Source: Microcaldota archaeon (lineage in GTDB: Archaea > Micrarchaeota > Micrarchaeia > Micrarchaeales > CABMGC01). From it: a stretch of DNA of 40,653 nucleotides. This document shows, one piece after another, positions 1 to 6,607 of the stretch; within the stretch, counting starts at the first letter, position 1; every line of letters begins with the position of its first letter. The notes beneath the pieces are model-generated. The model was not told the DNA's origin. It did not search any database and saw only the letters and a list, made by a program, of their open reading frames with translations. Made by a program: the position numbers and the translations under genes. The DNA lies in the NCBI GenBank assembly GCA_021848065.1, contig JAJZNA010000027.1:1-40653 (forward strand), given 5' to 3'.

Positions 1-327
1 TGGATAAATGCCAAGTTCAATAAAAGGCATAGTCATGTCAAAGATTTTGCAGTTGCGAGGAACATTGAATTTGACAGTAATCCCTTTAGTCTTGCTCTTG
101 CTTCTCCAAACGGCACGTTCCAAAGAGACATATACCTGAACATTGAAGCCAGTTCTCTCTTTGGATTCGGCAAAGGTCTTCCTATGAAAATCCATGAATT
201 TATTGCAGAAATTCCTTTCTTCCCAGAGACTATTGAATTCGGAAGTTGTCTTCAGAGAGAATTCTTTGAGAATGTTTCTTTTAGAAACAGTTATGCTATC
301 AATCTGCAAAAGTATAGCACGTTTCAC
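1..327 (-). CDS. tnpB: IS200/IS605-family TnpB (OrfB), N-terminal part, cut by window edge
   Basis: This minus-strand frame is open from a GTG at 327 to the window edge and continues outside. The translation begins MKRAILLQIDS and contains LKTTSEFNSLWEERNFCNKF, then VPRNCKIFD. That is the pattern of the N-terminal helical and beta-barrel part of TnpB, the RNA-guided nuclease carried by IS200/IS605 and IS607 elements. The GTG is chosen because an in-frame TAA lies just upstream. The catalytic RuvC motifs and zinc finger would lie outside the window, so intactness cannot be judged. A folded left-end-like structure lies immediately upstream at 374-420. Family assignment is by eye; the ORF could belong to a tnpB-only element. 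Confidence 0.7.
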   Translation of the reverse strand, partial: MKRAILLQIDSITVSKRNILKEFSLKTTSEFNSLWEERNFCNKFMDFHRKTFAESKERTGFNVQVYVSLERAVWRSKSKTKGITVKFNVPRNCKIFDMTMPFIELGIYP

Positions 328-373
328 TTTACCAACCGAACATATTTAGCTACAAGGAGTTATAACACTTGCA

Positions 374-420
374 CTCGACAATTCATCCCACCGCTAAAGC
401 GTGTGGGCTTCCTTGTCGAG
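374..420 (-). repeat. Nested hairpin, likely left end of the IS200/IS605 element
   Basis: Three nested stems are visible. CTCGACAA (374-381) pairs with TTGTCGAG (413-420), CCCAC (387-391) with GTGGG (403-407), and CGCT (392-395) with AGCG (398-401). IS200/IS605 elements carry imperfect subterminal hairpins recognised by TnpA. A related arrangement (AATTCATCCCACC, loop, TGGGCTTTCTT) occurs at 5080-5119 beside the second IS relic, which supports its being an element end. Confidence 0.6.
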
Positions 421-480
421 ATTAGGTGAACATACAGGATGCGCTTCTCCTCAGGTAAAGAGGATGCTTGTACTTTGCGA

Positions 481-1980
481 TCAGCCGAGCCATATCCATG
501 GCAGTATGTTGACAAGCAGGGATACGACCACTATAACGGATATGGCAAGCACTATCTTCTTGTTCTTTATGCTTGAGTTGAATACGCGCCAGCCGTCAAA
601 GCTTGGTATTGGCAGGTAGTTGACAACAGCCACAAGGAAGTTTAACAGGAAGGACAATGCAAAGAAGGAATATATGAACGTGAGGATGTGGCCCAGAATG
701 CCGCCCGTTGTCTCTGCGCCCTGGTTTACAAATACGCCGACCTTGCCTGTGCTGTTTGCAGTGAGGGTGTAGGAGCCGTTGTTTGTCACTATTGATACGT
801 GTGCACCGGAGATATCATTTGCAGCAGCCACCTTGAAATCAGACAAGGTGCTTATGTTGTACCCATTCCATTTCAGTACTACAGAGCCGGGTGAGATTAT
901 GCTATTTGCAGGAGAATTGGGTACTGTGGCTACAATGTACACGTACGGCTTCTGCACGTACGGCATCACGAAGTATATGAACAGGAGCATGAAGAGGAAG
1001 AATATCACCGAGAGCAGCATGTTTGAGGCCACCCCTGCAGCGGAGATGCGGTTCTGTGCCTGCACCTTTAGCTTTTCGATGCGCTTCTCGTCGGGCTCGA
1101 CGAACGCGCCGATTGGTATGACTCCGAAGAGGAGCCCTCCTGAAGAGGTTATCCTTACCTTTGATATGCGGGCAAGTATGCCGTGCGAGAATTCATGCAC
1201 TATCAGAAGCAATGCCAATGAGAGGATGCCTGCGAACAGGGGGATTGTTATTCCAGGGATTATAGGAGCGACGCCAGGTATGCTCTGGCCCAATCCACTG
1301 TAATTGGGATGGGGGGTGAATGAAGTTACCAAGGCAATAAGGAGTGCGTATATTATGGAAGCGGCATTATAGAGCAGGGAGAAGATTATGTACGCTGTGA
1401 ATCCGCCTAGTACGCTGAGTGCATACATGGCATATGCAAGATAGTCCAAGCCTGCGGGAGCCTGGGCGGTCGTAGATTGTATGTGTGAGGTTATCTGGGG
1501 TATGTCAACGAAATTCAGCCCCAGCCCGAGGTTTGGTAGCACAAAAAGCAGCAGAACCACGATGGACGCTGTGCCGAATGCCACCATCCTCTTGCTCACG
1601 GATTTGCGGAAGAGCACGAGCGAGAGAAGTCCGAAGCCCATCACAAGGCCCCAGTCCGCCAGCCCGTTCCAGAACCATGGGGCTCTCTTTGCGAGCCTCT
1701 CCATGGCATTAAGGCCGAGCTTGGTACGGAACATGTAGATCCCGTAGAAGAGCCTCTGCGACGCAACGAGCATTGATAGTATTTCGCCGCTCACTACAAG
1801 CAGCGCTACTGAGAGAAGCAGCTTTGGCAGCAAGGAAAGCCCAGAGGTTACTATTACTATAAGAAGCATGAGGGAGATAACTGCAACTCCGAGGCCGAGG
1901 CTTCTGGAGATGGTCCTGCGCCTGCCATTCTGCACCTGTACACGCTTCGCATGCGCGCGACTAGGTCTTACGGTTGACAT
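481..1980 (-). CDS. Site-2 protease-like M50 membrane metallopeptidase
   Basis: This 499-residue polytopic membrane protein is an intramembrane zinc protease of the S2P/M50 family, which cuts membrane-anchored substrates such as anti-sigma factors or signal-peptide remnants. The zinc motif HEFSH is at residues 262-266, inside a hydrophobic helix. The second family motif, with its aspartate, is near residue 460 (NYLPIPSFDGW). A PDZ-like stretch lies between them, around 340-400, including NSPANSIISPGS. The N-terminus is basic and is followed by several extra membrane segments, so the protein is longer than minimal S2P enzymes. ATG 1980 is the first start. A TATA-like element on the minus strand lies about 25-30 bases upstream, shared with the divergent MBF1 gene. 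Confidence 0.88.
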   Translation of the reverse strand: MSTVRPSRAHAKRVQVQNGRRRTISRSLGLGVAVISLMLLIVIVTSGLSLLPKLLLSVALLVVSGEILSMLVASQRLFYGIYMFRTKLGLNAMERLAKRAPWFWNGLADWGLVMGFGLLSLVLFRKSVSKRMVAFGTASIVVLLLFVLPNLGLGLNFVDIPQITSHIQSTTAQAPAGLDYLAYAMYALSVLGGFTAYIIFSLLYNAASIIYALLIALVTSFTPHPNYSGLGQSIPGVAPIIPGITIPLFAGILSLALLLIVHEFSHGILARISKVRITSSGGLLFGVIPIGAFVEPDEKRIEKLKVQAQNRISAAGVASNMLLSVIFFLFMLLFIYFVMPYVQKPYVYIVATVPNSPANSIISPGSVVLKWNGYNISTLSDFKVAAANDISGAHVSIVTNNGSYTLTANSTGKVGVFVNQGAETTGGILGHILTFIYSFFALSFLLNFLVAVVNYLPIPSFDGWRVFNSSIKNKKIVLAISVIVVVSLLVNILPWIWLG

Positions 1981-2002
1981 GAATTAATGTACTGCACAAC
2001 AA

Positions 2003-2013
2003 CTTATAAATAA
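2003..2013. promoter_or_regulatory. Shared TATA element between divergent S2P and MBF1 genes
   Basis: CTTATAAATAA sits between the two divergent starts (1980 and 2054) and reads as an A/T-rich TBP site in both directions. Spacing to each start is compatible with short leaders. It is assigned from sequence alone. Confidence 0.5.
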
Positions 2014-2053
2014 ACGCGTGAAAGAGTAATATCAGGCCGTTTTAGGTGTATGC

Positions 2054-2521
2054 ATGGAGGAATGCGACATATGCGGAAGGAAGTCTGAAAACCTGTACCT
2101 TGTTGAGATAGAAGGGGCACAGATGGTAGCGTGCACAGAGTGCTCCAGAGGCGCCAAGGTAATAGAACAGATCTCGTCCTCTCAAAGATCGGAAACCCAG
2201 CGCAGACCCAAGAGGGAGCGTGAGGAAAGCCAGGTGGTTGACGGCTTTGGCAGGATCATAAGGCGGGCCAGGGAGATGCGCGGGCTTACGACCAAGGCGC
2301 TTGCGGAGAAGATAAACGAGAAGGAGTCTACGCTGACAAGGGTCGAGGAAGAGCATATGCTCCCTGAAGACAGGCTCGCCAAGAAGCTTGAAAACGAGCT
2401 CGGCATAACGCTTATAGTCAAGGTGGAAGTGGACGCGTCGGCGCGCACCTCCGGCAAGCCAGTGCCCATGACGCTTGGGGATGCTGCACTGCTCAAGAAG
2501 GACAAGAATAAAGGTGCCTGA
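2054..2521 (+). CDS. mbf1: Archaeal multiprotein bridging factor 1 (MBF1)
   Basis: This 155-residue protein has a zinc ribbon (C4, C7, C27, C30) and a charged linker. A Cro/C1-type helix-turn-helix follows at about 64-120 (FGRIIRRAREMRGLTTKALA...), then a short tail. This is the standard architecture of archaeal MBF1, which is thought to bridge TBP or the ribosome. ATG 2054 is chosen because it starts directly at the zinc ribbon. The stop TGA is followed immediately by the GTG start of the FEN-1 gene, so the two are co-transcribed and probably translationally coupled. Confidence 0.92.
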   Translation: MEECDICGRKSENLYLVEIEGAQMVACTECSRGAKVIEQISSSQRSETQRRPKREREESQVVDGFGRIIRRAREMRGLTTKALAEKINEKESTLTRVEEEHMLPEDRLAKKLENELGITLIVKVEVDASARTSGKPVPMTLGDAALLKKDKNKGA

Positions 2522-3580
2522 GTGGCAGTAGATATCAGCAAACTTGTTTTTGAAGTCAAGGAACAGATAACGCTGGACCAGATATCTAACAGGGTAATAG
2601 TTGTAGATGCCTATAATACGATATACCAATTCCTTTCGATAATAAGGCAGCCTGACGGTGCCCCGCTGGTCGACTCCAAGAACAGGGTGACGAGCCACCT
2701 TTCAGGCATACTCTACAGGACAATAAACCTATTGGAATACGGGATAACGCCTGTTTACGTCTTCGACGGCATGCCGCCACTGCTTAAGAGGAGGACGCTC
2801 GAGGCGCGCGCAAACAGGAGGAGGGAGGCGCACGCGCAATGGGAGAAGGCGAGGGAGCTGGGCAACATGGAGGAGGCCAGGGTGCATGCGATGGCGAGCA
2901 CCAAGATAAATGAGGGGATTGTAGCTGGGGCAAAAGAGCTGCTGACTTGCATGGGCATACCGTACGTGCAGGCCCCTAGCGAAGGTGAGGCGCAGGCGGC
3001 AAGGATGGTGAAGGAAGGGCTTGCGTATGCAAGCGCCAGCCAGGACTACGACTCTTTCCTTTTCGGCGCGGAAGTGGTGCTGAGGAACCTTACCATAAGC
3101 GGGAAGAGGAAGCTTCCAGGGAAGAACATATACATAGACGTCAAGCCGGAGCGCATAGTGCTTAAGGAGCTCCTCGGAAAACTTGGGATAACCAGGGAGC
3201 AGCTGATCATGGCCGGGATGCTCATAGGCACCGATTTCAATACCGGAATAGAGAAGGTTGGGCCGAAGACTGCACTGAAGATAGTTAGGGAGCATTCCAC
3301 GCTTGAGAGGATGGTTGGCTATGTCAAGGAGAAGTACGGAGTTGAGTTCGATTCGGATCCCCGGGAAGTCATGGAACTATTCATGAATCCGGAGTCAAGG
3401 GCAATGACACAGCATGAATTCGAGTCCATGCTCAGGGAATCCAAGCCAGACAAAGGGAAGATACTCGATTTTATGTGCAATGAGCACGAATTTTCGTCTG
3501 AAAGAGTCACAAAAGTGGCTGACAGGCTTATGGAGCTGAAGGGAGTCAAAGGACAAAAGGGCATAAATAACTGGATGTAG
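2522..3580 (+). CDS. fen: Flap endonuclease 1 (FEN-1)
   Basis: This 352-residue structure-specific nuclease removes 5' flaps during Okazaki fragment maturation and repair. The metal-binding acidic residues are present: D29 (VVDAYNT), D82 (VFDGMPP), E154/E156 (SEGEAQAA), D175/D177 (SQDYDSF) and an aspartate in LIGTDFN. The helix-two-turn-helix motif GIEKVGPKTALKI follows. The extreme C-terminus QKGINNWM fits a PCNA-interacting motif (Q-x-x-I-x-x-aromatic). The GTG start abuts the MBF1 stop; no closer ATG preserves the N-terminal domain. The small basic gene follows 21 bases later. Confidence 0.95.
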   Translation: MAVDISKLVFEVKEQITLDQISNRVIVVDAYNTIYQFLSIIRQPDGAPLVDSKNRVTSHLSGILYRTINLLEYGITPVYVFDGMPPLLKRRTLEARANRRREAHAQWEKARELGNMEEARVHAMASTKINEGIVAGAKELLTCMGIPYVQAPSEGEAQAARMVKEGLAYASASQDYDSFLFGAEVVLRNLTISGKRKLPGKNIYIDVKPERIVLKELLGKLGITREQLIMAGMLIGTDFNTGIEKVGPKTALKIVREHSTLERMVGYVKEKYGVEFDSDPREVMELFMNPESRAMTQHEFESMLRESKPDKGKILDFMCNEHEFSSERVTKVADRLMELKGVKGQKGINNWM

Positions 3581-3601
3581 AAATAAATATGGTGCTGAAA
3601 A

Positions 3602-3718
3602 ATGGTGCAAAAGACCGTAAAAAGAAAGCATAGGAAAGTGGGACATGGGTATAGGAAGGTTGCAAAGTCTAAGCTGAAGAAAGCAGCAAGGGCAAAAATG
3701 AAGAAAAGCAGGCGCTGA
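3602..3718 (+). CDS. Very basic 38-residue protein, possibly ribosome or nucleic acid associated
   Basis: This is a short ORF in the same orientation as FEN-1, starting 21 bases after its stop. The product begins MVQKTVKRKHRK, contains VAKSKLKKAARAK and ends KMKKSRR. Roughly half its residues are Lys or Arg, with no acidic residue. GGTG at 3591-3594 is well placed as a ribosome binding site for ATG 3602. The composition resembles small ribosomal proteins such as eL41 or archaeal nucleic-acid-binding peptides, but I do not recognise a family. Position at the end of a replication/transcription operon and the strong start signal argue that it is translated. Confidence 0.6.
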   Translation: MVQKTVKRKHRKVGHGYRKVAKSKLKKAARAKMKKSRR

Positions 3719-3737
3719 ACGCCTGCTGGCACGGCAT

Positions 3738-3770
3738 ATGCGGCGATTCCGAATTTAGGTATTGCCGCAT
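3738..3770 (+). other. Hairpin in the gene-free stretch after the small basic ORF
   Basis: ATGCGGC (3738-3744) and GCCGCAT (3764-3770) form a perfect 7-base stem with a 19-base loop. No clear T-tract follows, so it is not a confident terminator. The rest of 3719-3942 holds short dyads (TGGCCGAGGCCA near 3807) and a weak TATA (GCTATAAAGG, about 3903-3911) serving the next gene. I see no tRNA and no convincing coding frame in this stretch. Confidence 0.3.
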
Positions 3771-3942
3771 TGTCGCAGCCATATTCCTATATCCTGGCGG
3801 AACCCTGGCCGAGGCCATTCTTCGGGCTTTAATTGGAGCCTTTTGGAGATGACACCGGCCACGGGTCCGCTCTTACTGAAATGATGCGTCGTGCGACATG
3901 AAAGCTATAAAGGCTTATCTGCGATACTTAACCGTGTGTTGG

Positions 3943-4530
3943 ATGGCTACAAGCGACGAGAGAATATCTAATTTTATGTTTGAGGTAGGAAGCCTCAAGA
4001 ACATCCCGAGGACGGGATGGCTTAAGGCAGGAATAAAATTCCCTGAGACAATAGCAGAGCATTCGATGAGAACCGCGCTGCTGGGATGGGTAATAGCGGC
4101 TATGGAAGGTGCGGACACATCGAAGGTTGTGAAGATGTGCCTGATGCATGACCTGGCGGAAAGCAGGATAGGCGACTTCGACAAAGTTGCAAGGAGATAC
4201 CTCGAAAAGCATGATGCGGAATTGAAGGCGCAGCTTGACATAGCCAAGAACCTTCCGGATGGAATGGATGATGAGGCTTCCGAGCTGTACAGGGAACTTT
4301 TCGAGATGCGCACCAAAGAGGCCAACATAACAAGGGACGCTGACAGGCTTGAGATGTTCATACAGGCGCACGAGTATGAAAATGCGGGGCACAGCAAGAA
4401 GATACTGAAGCCATGGAAGGAGTCAGGAAGCAAAAACCTCAAGACAAAGTCGGCAAAGAGGATATGCAAGGCGATTTCCGGATCCAACTTCAGCAACTGG
4501 TGGAGTTTCCTTTACAATAAACAAAGCTAG
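3943..4530 (+). CDS. HD-domain phosphohydrolase, YfbR/HDDC2-like 5'-deoxynucleotidase
   Basis: The product is 195 residues from ATG 3943. Metal-binding residues of the HD superfamily are visible: H40 (AEHSMR), H69-D70 (MHDLAES) and an aspartate near 132-134 (TRDADRLEMF). The opening (SLKNIPRTGW...IAEHS) is typical of the YfbR/HDDC2 group, which dephosphorylates deoxynucleoside 5'-monophosphates. An in-frame ATG at 3898 would add 15 residues. I prefer 3943 because a TATA element lies at 3903-3911 and the family begins near this methionine. The C-terminal tail is basic. The IS relic begins about 20 bases downstream. Confidence 0.82.
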   Translation: MATSDERISNFMFEVGSLKNIPRTGWLKAGIKFPETIAEHSMRTALLGWVIAAMEGADTSKVVKMCLMHDLAESRIGDFDKVARRYLEKHDAELKAQLDIAKNLPDGMDDEASELYRELFEMRTKEANITRDADRLEMFIQAHEYENAGHSKKILKPWKESGSKNLKTKSAKRICKAISGSNFSNWWSFLYNKQS

Positions 4531-4598
4531 CATTCCTGTTCTGACATCCCCCACCACTGAAAGTGATGGGGTTCCTCTTGGTTCGGTGTCTCTTTCGT

Positions 4599-4785
4599 TC
4601 ATAGAGTTGCACCTCTGGGCGTATCAGTGCTGCCCTTGAATAAATCCCTGTCTTTATTCAATTGACCAATGCCATCACGCTTAGCTATATTGAACGAGGC
4701 ATTTACATCGGCATTGTCAAAGTGCCCACACGACTGGCACGCAAATTCTTTTTGTTGTCTTGACCCTATGATGTTTGATCCTATA
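4599..4785 (-). pseudogene. tnpB: TnpB C-terminal remnant (zinc finger and last RuvC motif)
   Basis: The minus-strand frame reads [27 protein letters not shown] before a stop at 4599-4601. It carries the second CxxC of the TnpB zinc finger and the D-x-N-A-S-x-N motif of RuvC-III. The first CxxC and everything upstream are absent or decayed; the frame opens only at about 4785. It is a fragment, not a functional gene. Confidence 0.8.
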
Positions 4786-4793
4786 AGTTAGAA

Positions 4794-4949
4794 TCATTGT
4801 TTCTCCTTTGCTTCGTATAGCATTCCTTGTTCAACATCCTCTTCTTCATACATCGGAGGGATTGTTGCAACAGGCTGTGAATATTTTGCAGGGTCAATAT
4901 GCCATTTCCGCATATACCATTTTCTTGTGTGTAGATTGGGTCTATCCAT
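4794..4949 (-). CDS. 51-residue ORF inside the IS relic, function unknown
   Basis: An ATG at 4949 opens a 51-residue frame beginning MDRPNLHTRKWYMRKWHIDP and ending LYEAKEKQ. It lies between the TnpA and TnpB tails on the same strand. The amino-acid make-up looks protein-like (Pro-, Tyr- and Glu-rich, balanced charge), but it matches neither TnpA nor TnpB as I know them. It may be a passenger ORF, a scrambled transposase piece, or chance. No ribosome binding site is evident. Confidence 0.3.
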   Translation of the reverse strand: MDRPNLHTRKWYMRKWHIDPAKYSQPVATIPPMYEEEDVEQGMLYEAKEKQ

Positions 4950-4965
4950 ATTTATACCATATCCA

Positions 4966-5061
4966 TTATTGTTCTATATATTTCTTTATTGTTGAGGCAG
5001 ATACATTACCTGCTGTTGAAAGGAAGTATGAACGAGTCCATAGTGTTGGCATCTTCAAGAT
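4966..5061 (-). pseudogene. tnpA: TnpA (Y1 HUH transposase) C-terminal remnant
   Basis: The minus-strand frame reads LWTRSYFLSTAGNVSASTIK, then KYIEQ and a stop. This closely follows the C-terminal consensus of IS200-type TnpA (L-W-S-R-S-Y-F ... G-x-V-S-x-x-T-I-x-x-Y-I-E), including the region that carries the catalytic tyrosine helix. Only about 31 codons remain, bounded upstream by an in-frame TAG. Confidence 0.72.
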
Positions 5062-5135
5062 CTAATATACTGCACGTCACCAAATTCATCCCACCAATGA
5101 ATTGATGGGCTTTCTTTGGAAGCATATTGGCAGTT

Positions 5136-5714
5136 TCAGGCTATGTCACGATACATGCGGTCGTTGAACTCATAAGCTGTCGCATCCCCATCAGTCTCGA
5201 CCCCCATGCCCTTGAGCATGCTATCCATATTTTCGTATTCATTTATTCCATTCTCGAGATCCATGCATATCAGACGGCCCTTGAATTCGGAATACACTAC
5301 AAAGCGGCGTTCGGTATCCCTGACAGAGACGACCACCCTTGAGGGTATGCAGCCCAGGGCTATGAGTATGCTGCATAAAAGCACAGCCTTGTCGAATATG
5401 TCGCCAGCGCAGTGCCTTATTGTCTGGGCAGGCTTGAGCCAGAATTGTATAGGCAGTGAGATTGATGAGATGGTCTGGGTAACGTACTTGTATGCGAGTG
5501 ATGCCGCATCCGGGAAATTATCATCGTAAGAATACACTGGGAAACTGTTCTTTATGCCCATTGCTGCCAGTATTACCGCATCGTCGGAAGGAGTGACCAG
5601 CTTTGGAAGGTCTGCTACATAGAGCCCCTCCTTCTCCTCTATGTAATCCCTATGCCGCATTATTATCTCTAGGTATATGCCATTGTATGCCTTGAGCGTG
5701 TCTGCTTCTGCCAT
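5136..5714 (-). CDS. Transglutaminase-fold protein lacking the catalytic Cys and His
   Basis: This 192-residue protein starts at ATG 5714. A TTG at 5777 would add 21 residues, but a TTTAAA box near 5786-5791 puts the likely transcription start near 5763, favouring the shorter form. The central stretch (GDIFDKAVLLCSILIALGCI, then PSRVVVSV) fits the helix and strand that carry the nucleophile in transglutaminase-like peptidases (usual pattern G-x-C-x-D-x-A-x-L-L). Here the Cys position is Ile. The usual His before the core strand is also missing (RFVVYSEFKGRLICMD), though the Asp position is kept. It is probably a non-catalytic binding protein. It shares a 95-base divergent promoter region with the membrane protein at 5810. 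Confidence 0.55.
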   Translation of the reverse strand: MAEADTLKAYNGIYLEIIMRHRDYIEEKEGLYVADLPKLVTPSDDAVILAAMGIKNSFPVYSYDDNFPDAASLAYKYVTQTISSISLPIQFWLKPAQTIRHCAGDIFDKAVLLCSILIALGCIPSRVVVSVRDTERRFVVYSEFKGRLICMDLENGINEYENMDSMLKGMGVETDGDATAYEFNDRMYRDIA

Positions 5715-5809
5715 AGTCTTTACATTTATTGCTGGAAAGGTTATTACGCCTATTGTGCAGGCGATGGCCTTCTGCAAAATGTTTTAAATGAAGCCTCCGA
5801 TGATTAATC

Positions 5810-6559
5810 ATGCACGGGCCTGCCATGAAGCACAGAGCAACATCGCATAATGCAAGTCAGGTAGATTCCCACAGGCCTGGCAGCGCAGGCTCTAAACATG
5901 TGCTTGGAAAAGCACTACGCCATGATGGTGAATCCGCAGGGAGAGGAATTGCATCTAGTGCGCTTGTGCTGGCTATGGATACTGCAGCAACAGTAGGCCC
6001 GCTAATAGGGCTTGGCTTCTTTCTACGCGGAGCCAGGCGCATGGACGGATTCAGGCCCATGGATAACACGCTCAGCCAGACCATGCAGGAAGGAATGTCG
6101 TTCTCGCTTGGGACATTCGCCTGCGGCCTCTCAACCCTTCTCCTTGCACACCGCCTGCGCAGTGACGAATCGGTTAAGAGCAGCGTGGACGTTGCTGCAA
6201 TAAGGGGCCTTGAAGCCACTGGATACGTAATAAGCATGATAGGACTTACAAAATGGGGCTTCATGAAGCGCGCGCACATAGGCATTGCCGGCACATATTT
6301 CCTGGGCAGCCCCATAGCGGTAAGCGCATTTGGAATAGATGCGGCAATGCGTGGACTTAAGATTGAAGGTTCTGAGGCCATTGTGGCTGCAGCAGTTGCA
6401 GGGGCCGCTTTCGCAGTAGGTTATGATGCCCGAAAACAGGTAATACCAGCAGCTTTCGAATTTTCCCATGCGGCCGCGCTCTCACTGCTCGAAGTGACGA
6501 TTGCAATAGAGAGGCTCTGGATACCGCGGCTGAAAAAATTGGGAAAAGTAGGCGCATGA
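5810..6559 (+). CDS. Predicted multi-pass membrane protein, unknown family
   Basis: This 249-residue protein has a polar, His/Ser-rich N-terminus (about 45 residues) followed by several hydrophobic segments. Clear ones include SALVLAMDTAATVGPLIGLG, GTFACGLSTLLLAHRL, TGYVISMIGLTKWG, GTYFLGSPIAVSAFG and AIVAAAVAGAAFAVGYD. The basic tail ends RLKKLGKVGA. No catalytic motif is recognised. ATG 5810 is the first start; ATG 5825 is equally possible given the TTTAAA box at 5786-5791. The gene is divergent from the transglutaminase-like gene and precedes asnS by 48 bases. Confidence 0.6.
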   Translation: MHGPAMKHRATSHNASQVDSHRPGSAGSKHVLGKALRHDGESAGRGIASSALVLAMDTAATVGPLIGLGFFLRGARRMDGFRPMDNTLSQTMQEGMSFSLGTFACGLSTLLLAHRLRSDESVKSSVDVAAIRGLEATGYVISMIGLTKWGFMKRAHIGIAGTYFLGSPIAVSAFGIDAAMRGLKIEGSEAIVAAAVAGAAFAVGYDARKQVIPAAFEFSHAAALSLLEVTIAIERLWIPRLKKLGKVGA

Positions 6560-6581
6560 TGCTGCAGCGGAGTTGCAAAAT

Positions 6582-6591
6582 AGTATATATT
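6582..6591 (+). promoter_or_regulatory. TATA box of asnS
   Basis: AGTATATATT lies about 20 bases before ATG 6608. This spacing implies a leaderless or nearly leaderless transcript, common in archaea, and explains the absence of a Shine-Dalgarno sequence. Confidence 0.6.
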
Positions 6592-6607
6592 ACTTTGTAC
6601 GGACATT

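Larger units (their letters stand above)
4549..5119 (-). mobile_element. Decayed IS200/IS605 element (about 570 bp, internally deleted)
   Basis: Read on the minus strand, the order is a left-end hairpin, a TnpA tail, a small ORF, a TnpB tail and a right-end hairpin. The left-end stems are CCCA/TGGG (5090-5093/5106-5109) with inner CAAT/ATTG, and outer CCAAA/TTTGG. The right-end stems are CCCCA (4549-4553) with TGGGG (4567-4571) and inner CACT/AGTG. Most of tnpA and tnpB is missing, so the element is dead and could move only with help in trans. It lies between the HD hydrolase and the transglutaminase-like gene, outside both. Confidence 0.75.

Noticed and set aside
2042..2698. 218-residue minus-strand frame opposite MBF1
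   Set aside because: It is a shadow of the well-supported MBF1 and FEN-1 genes; composition is not protein-like.
3846..3900. C/D-box sRNA-like words (AGATGAC, CTGA, AATGATG)
   Set aside because: The D'/C' pair CTGA-A-ATGATG is suggestive, but the terminal C box has a mismatch and no terminal CTGA D box is found at the right distance.
4808..5065. 85-residue plus-strand frame in the IS relic
   Set aside because: The opposite strand carries recognisable TnpA tail residues and the small ORF; the plus-strand frame has no motif.
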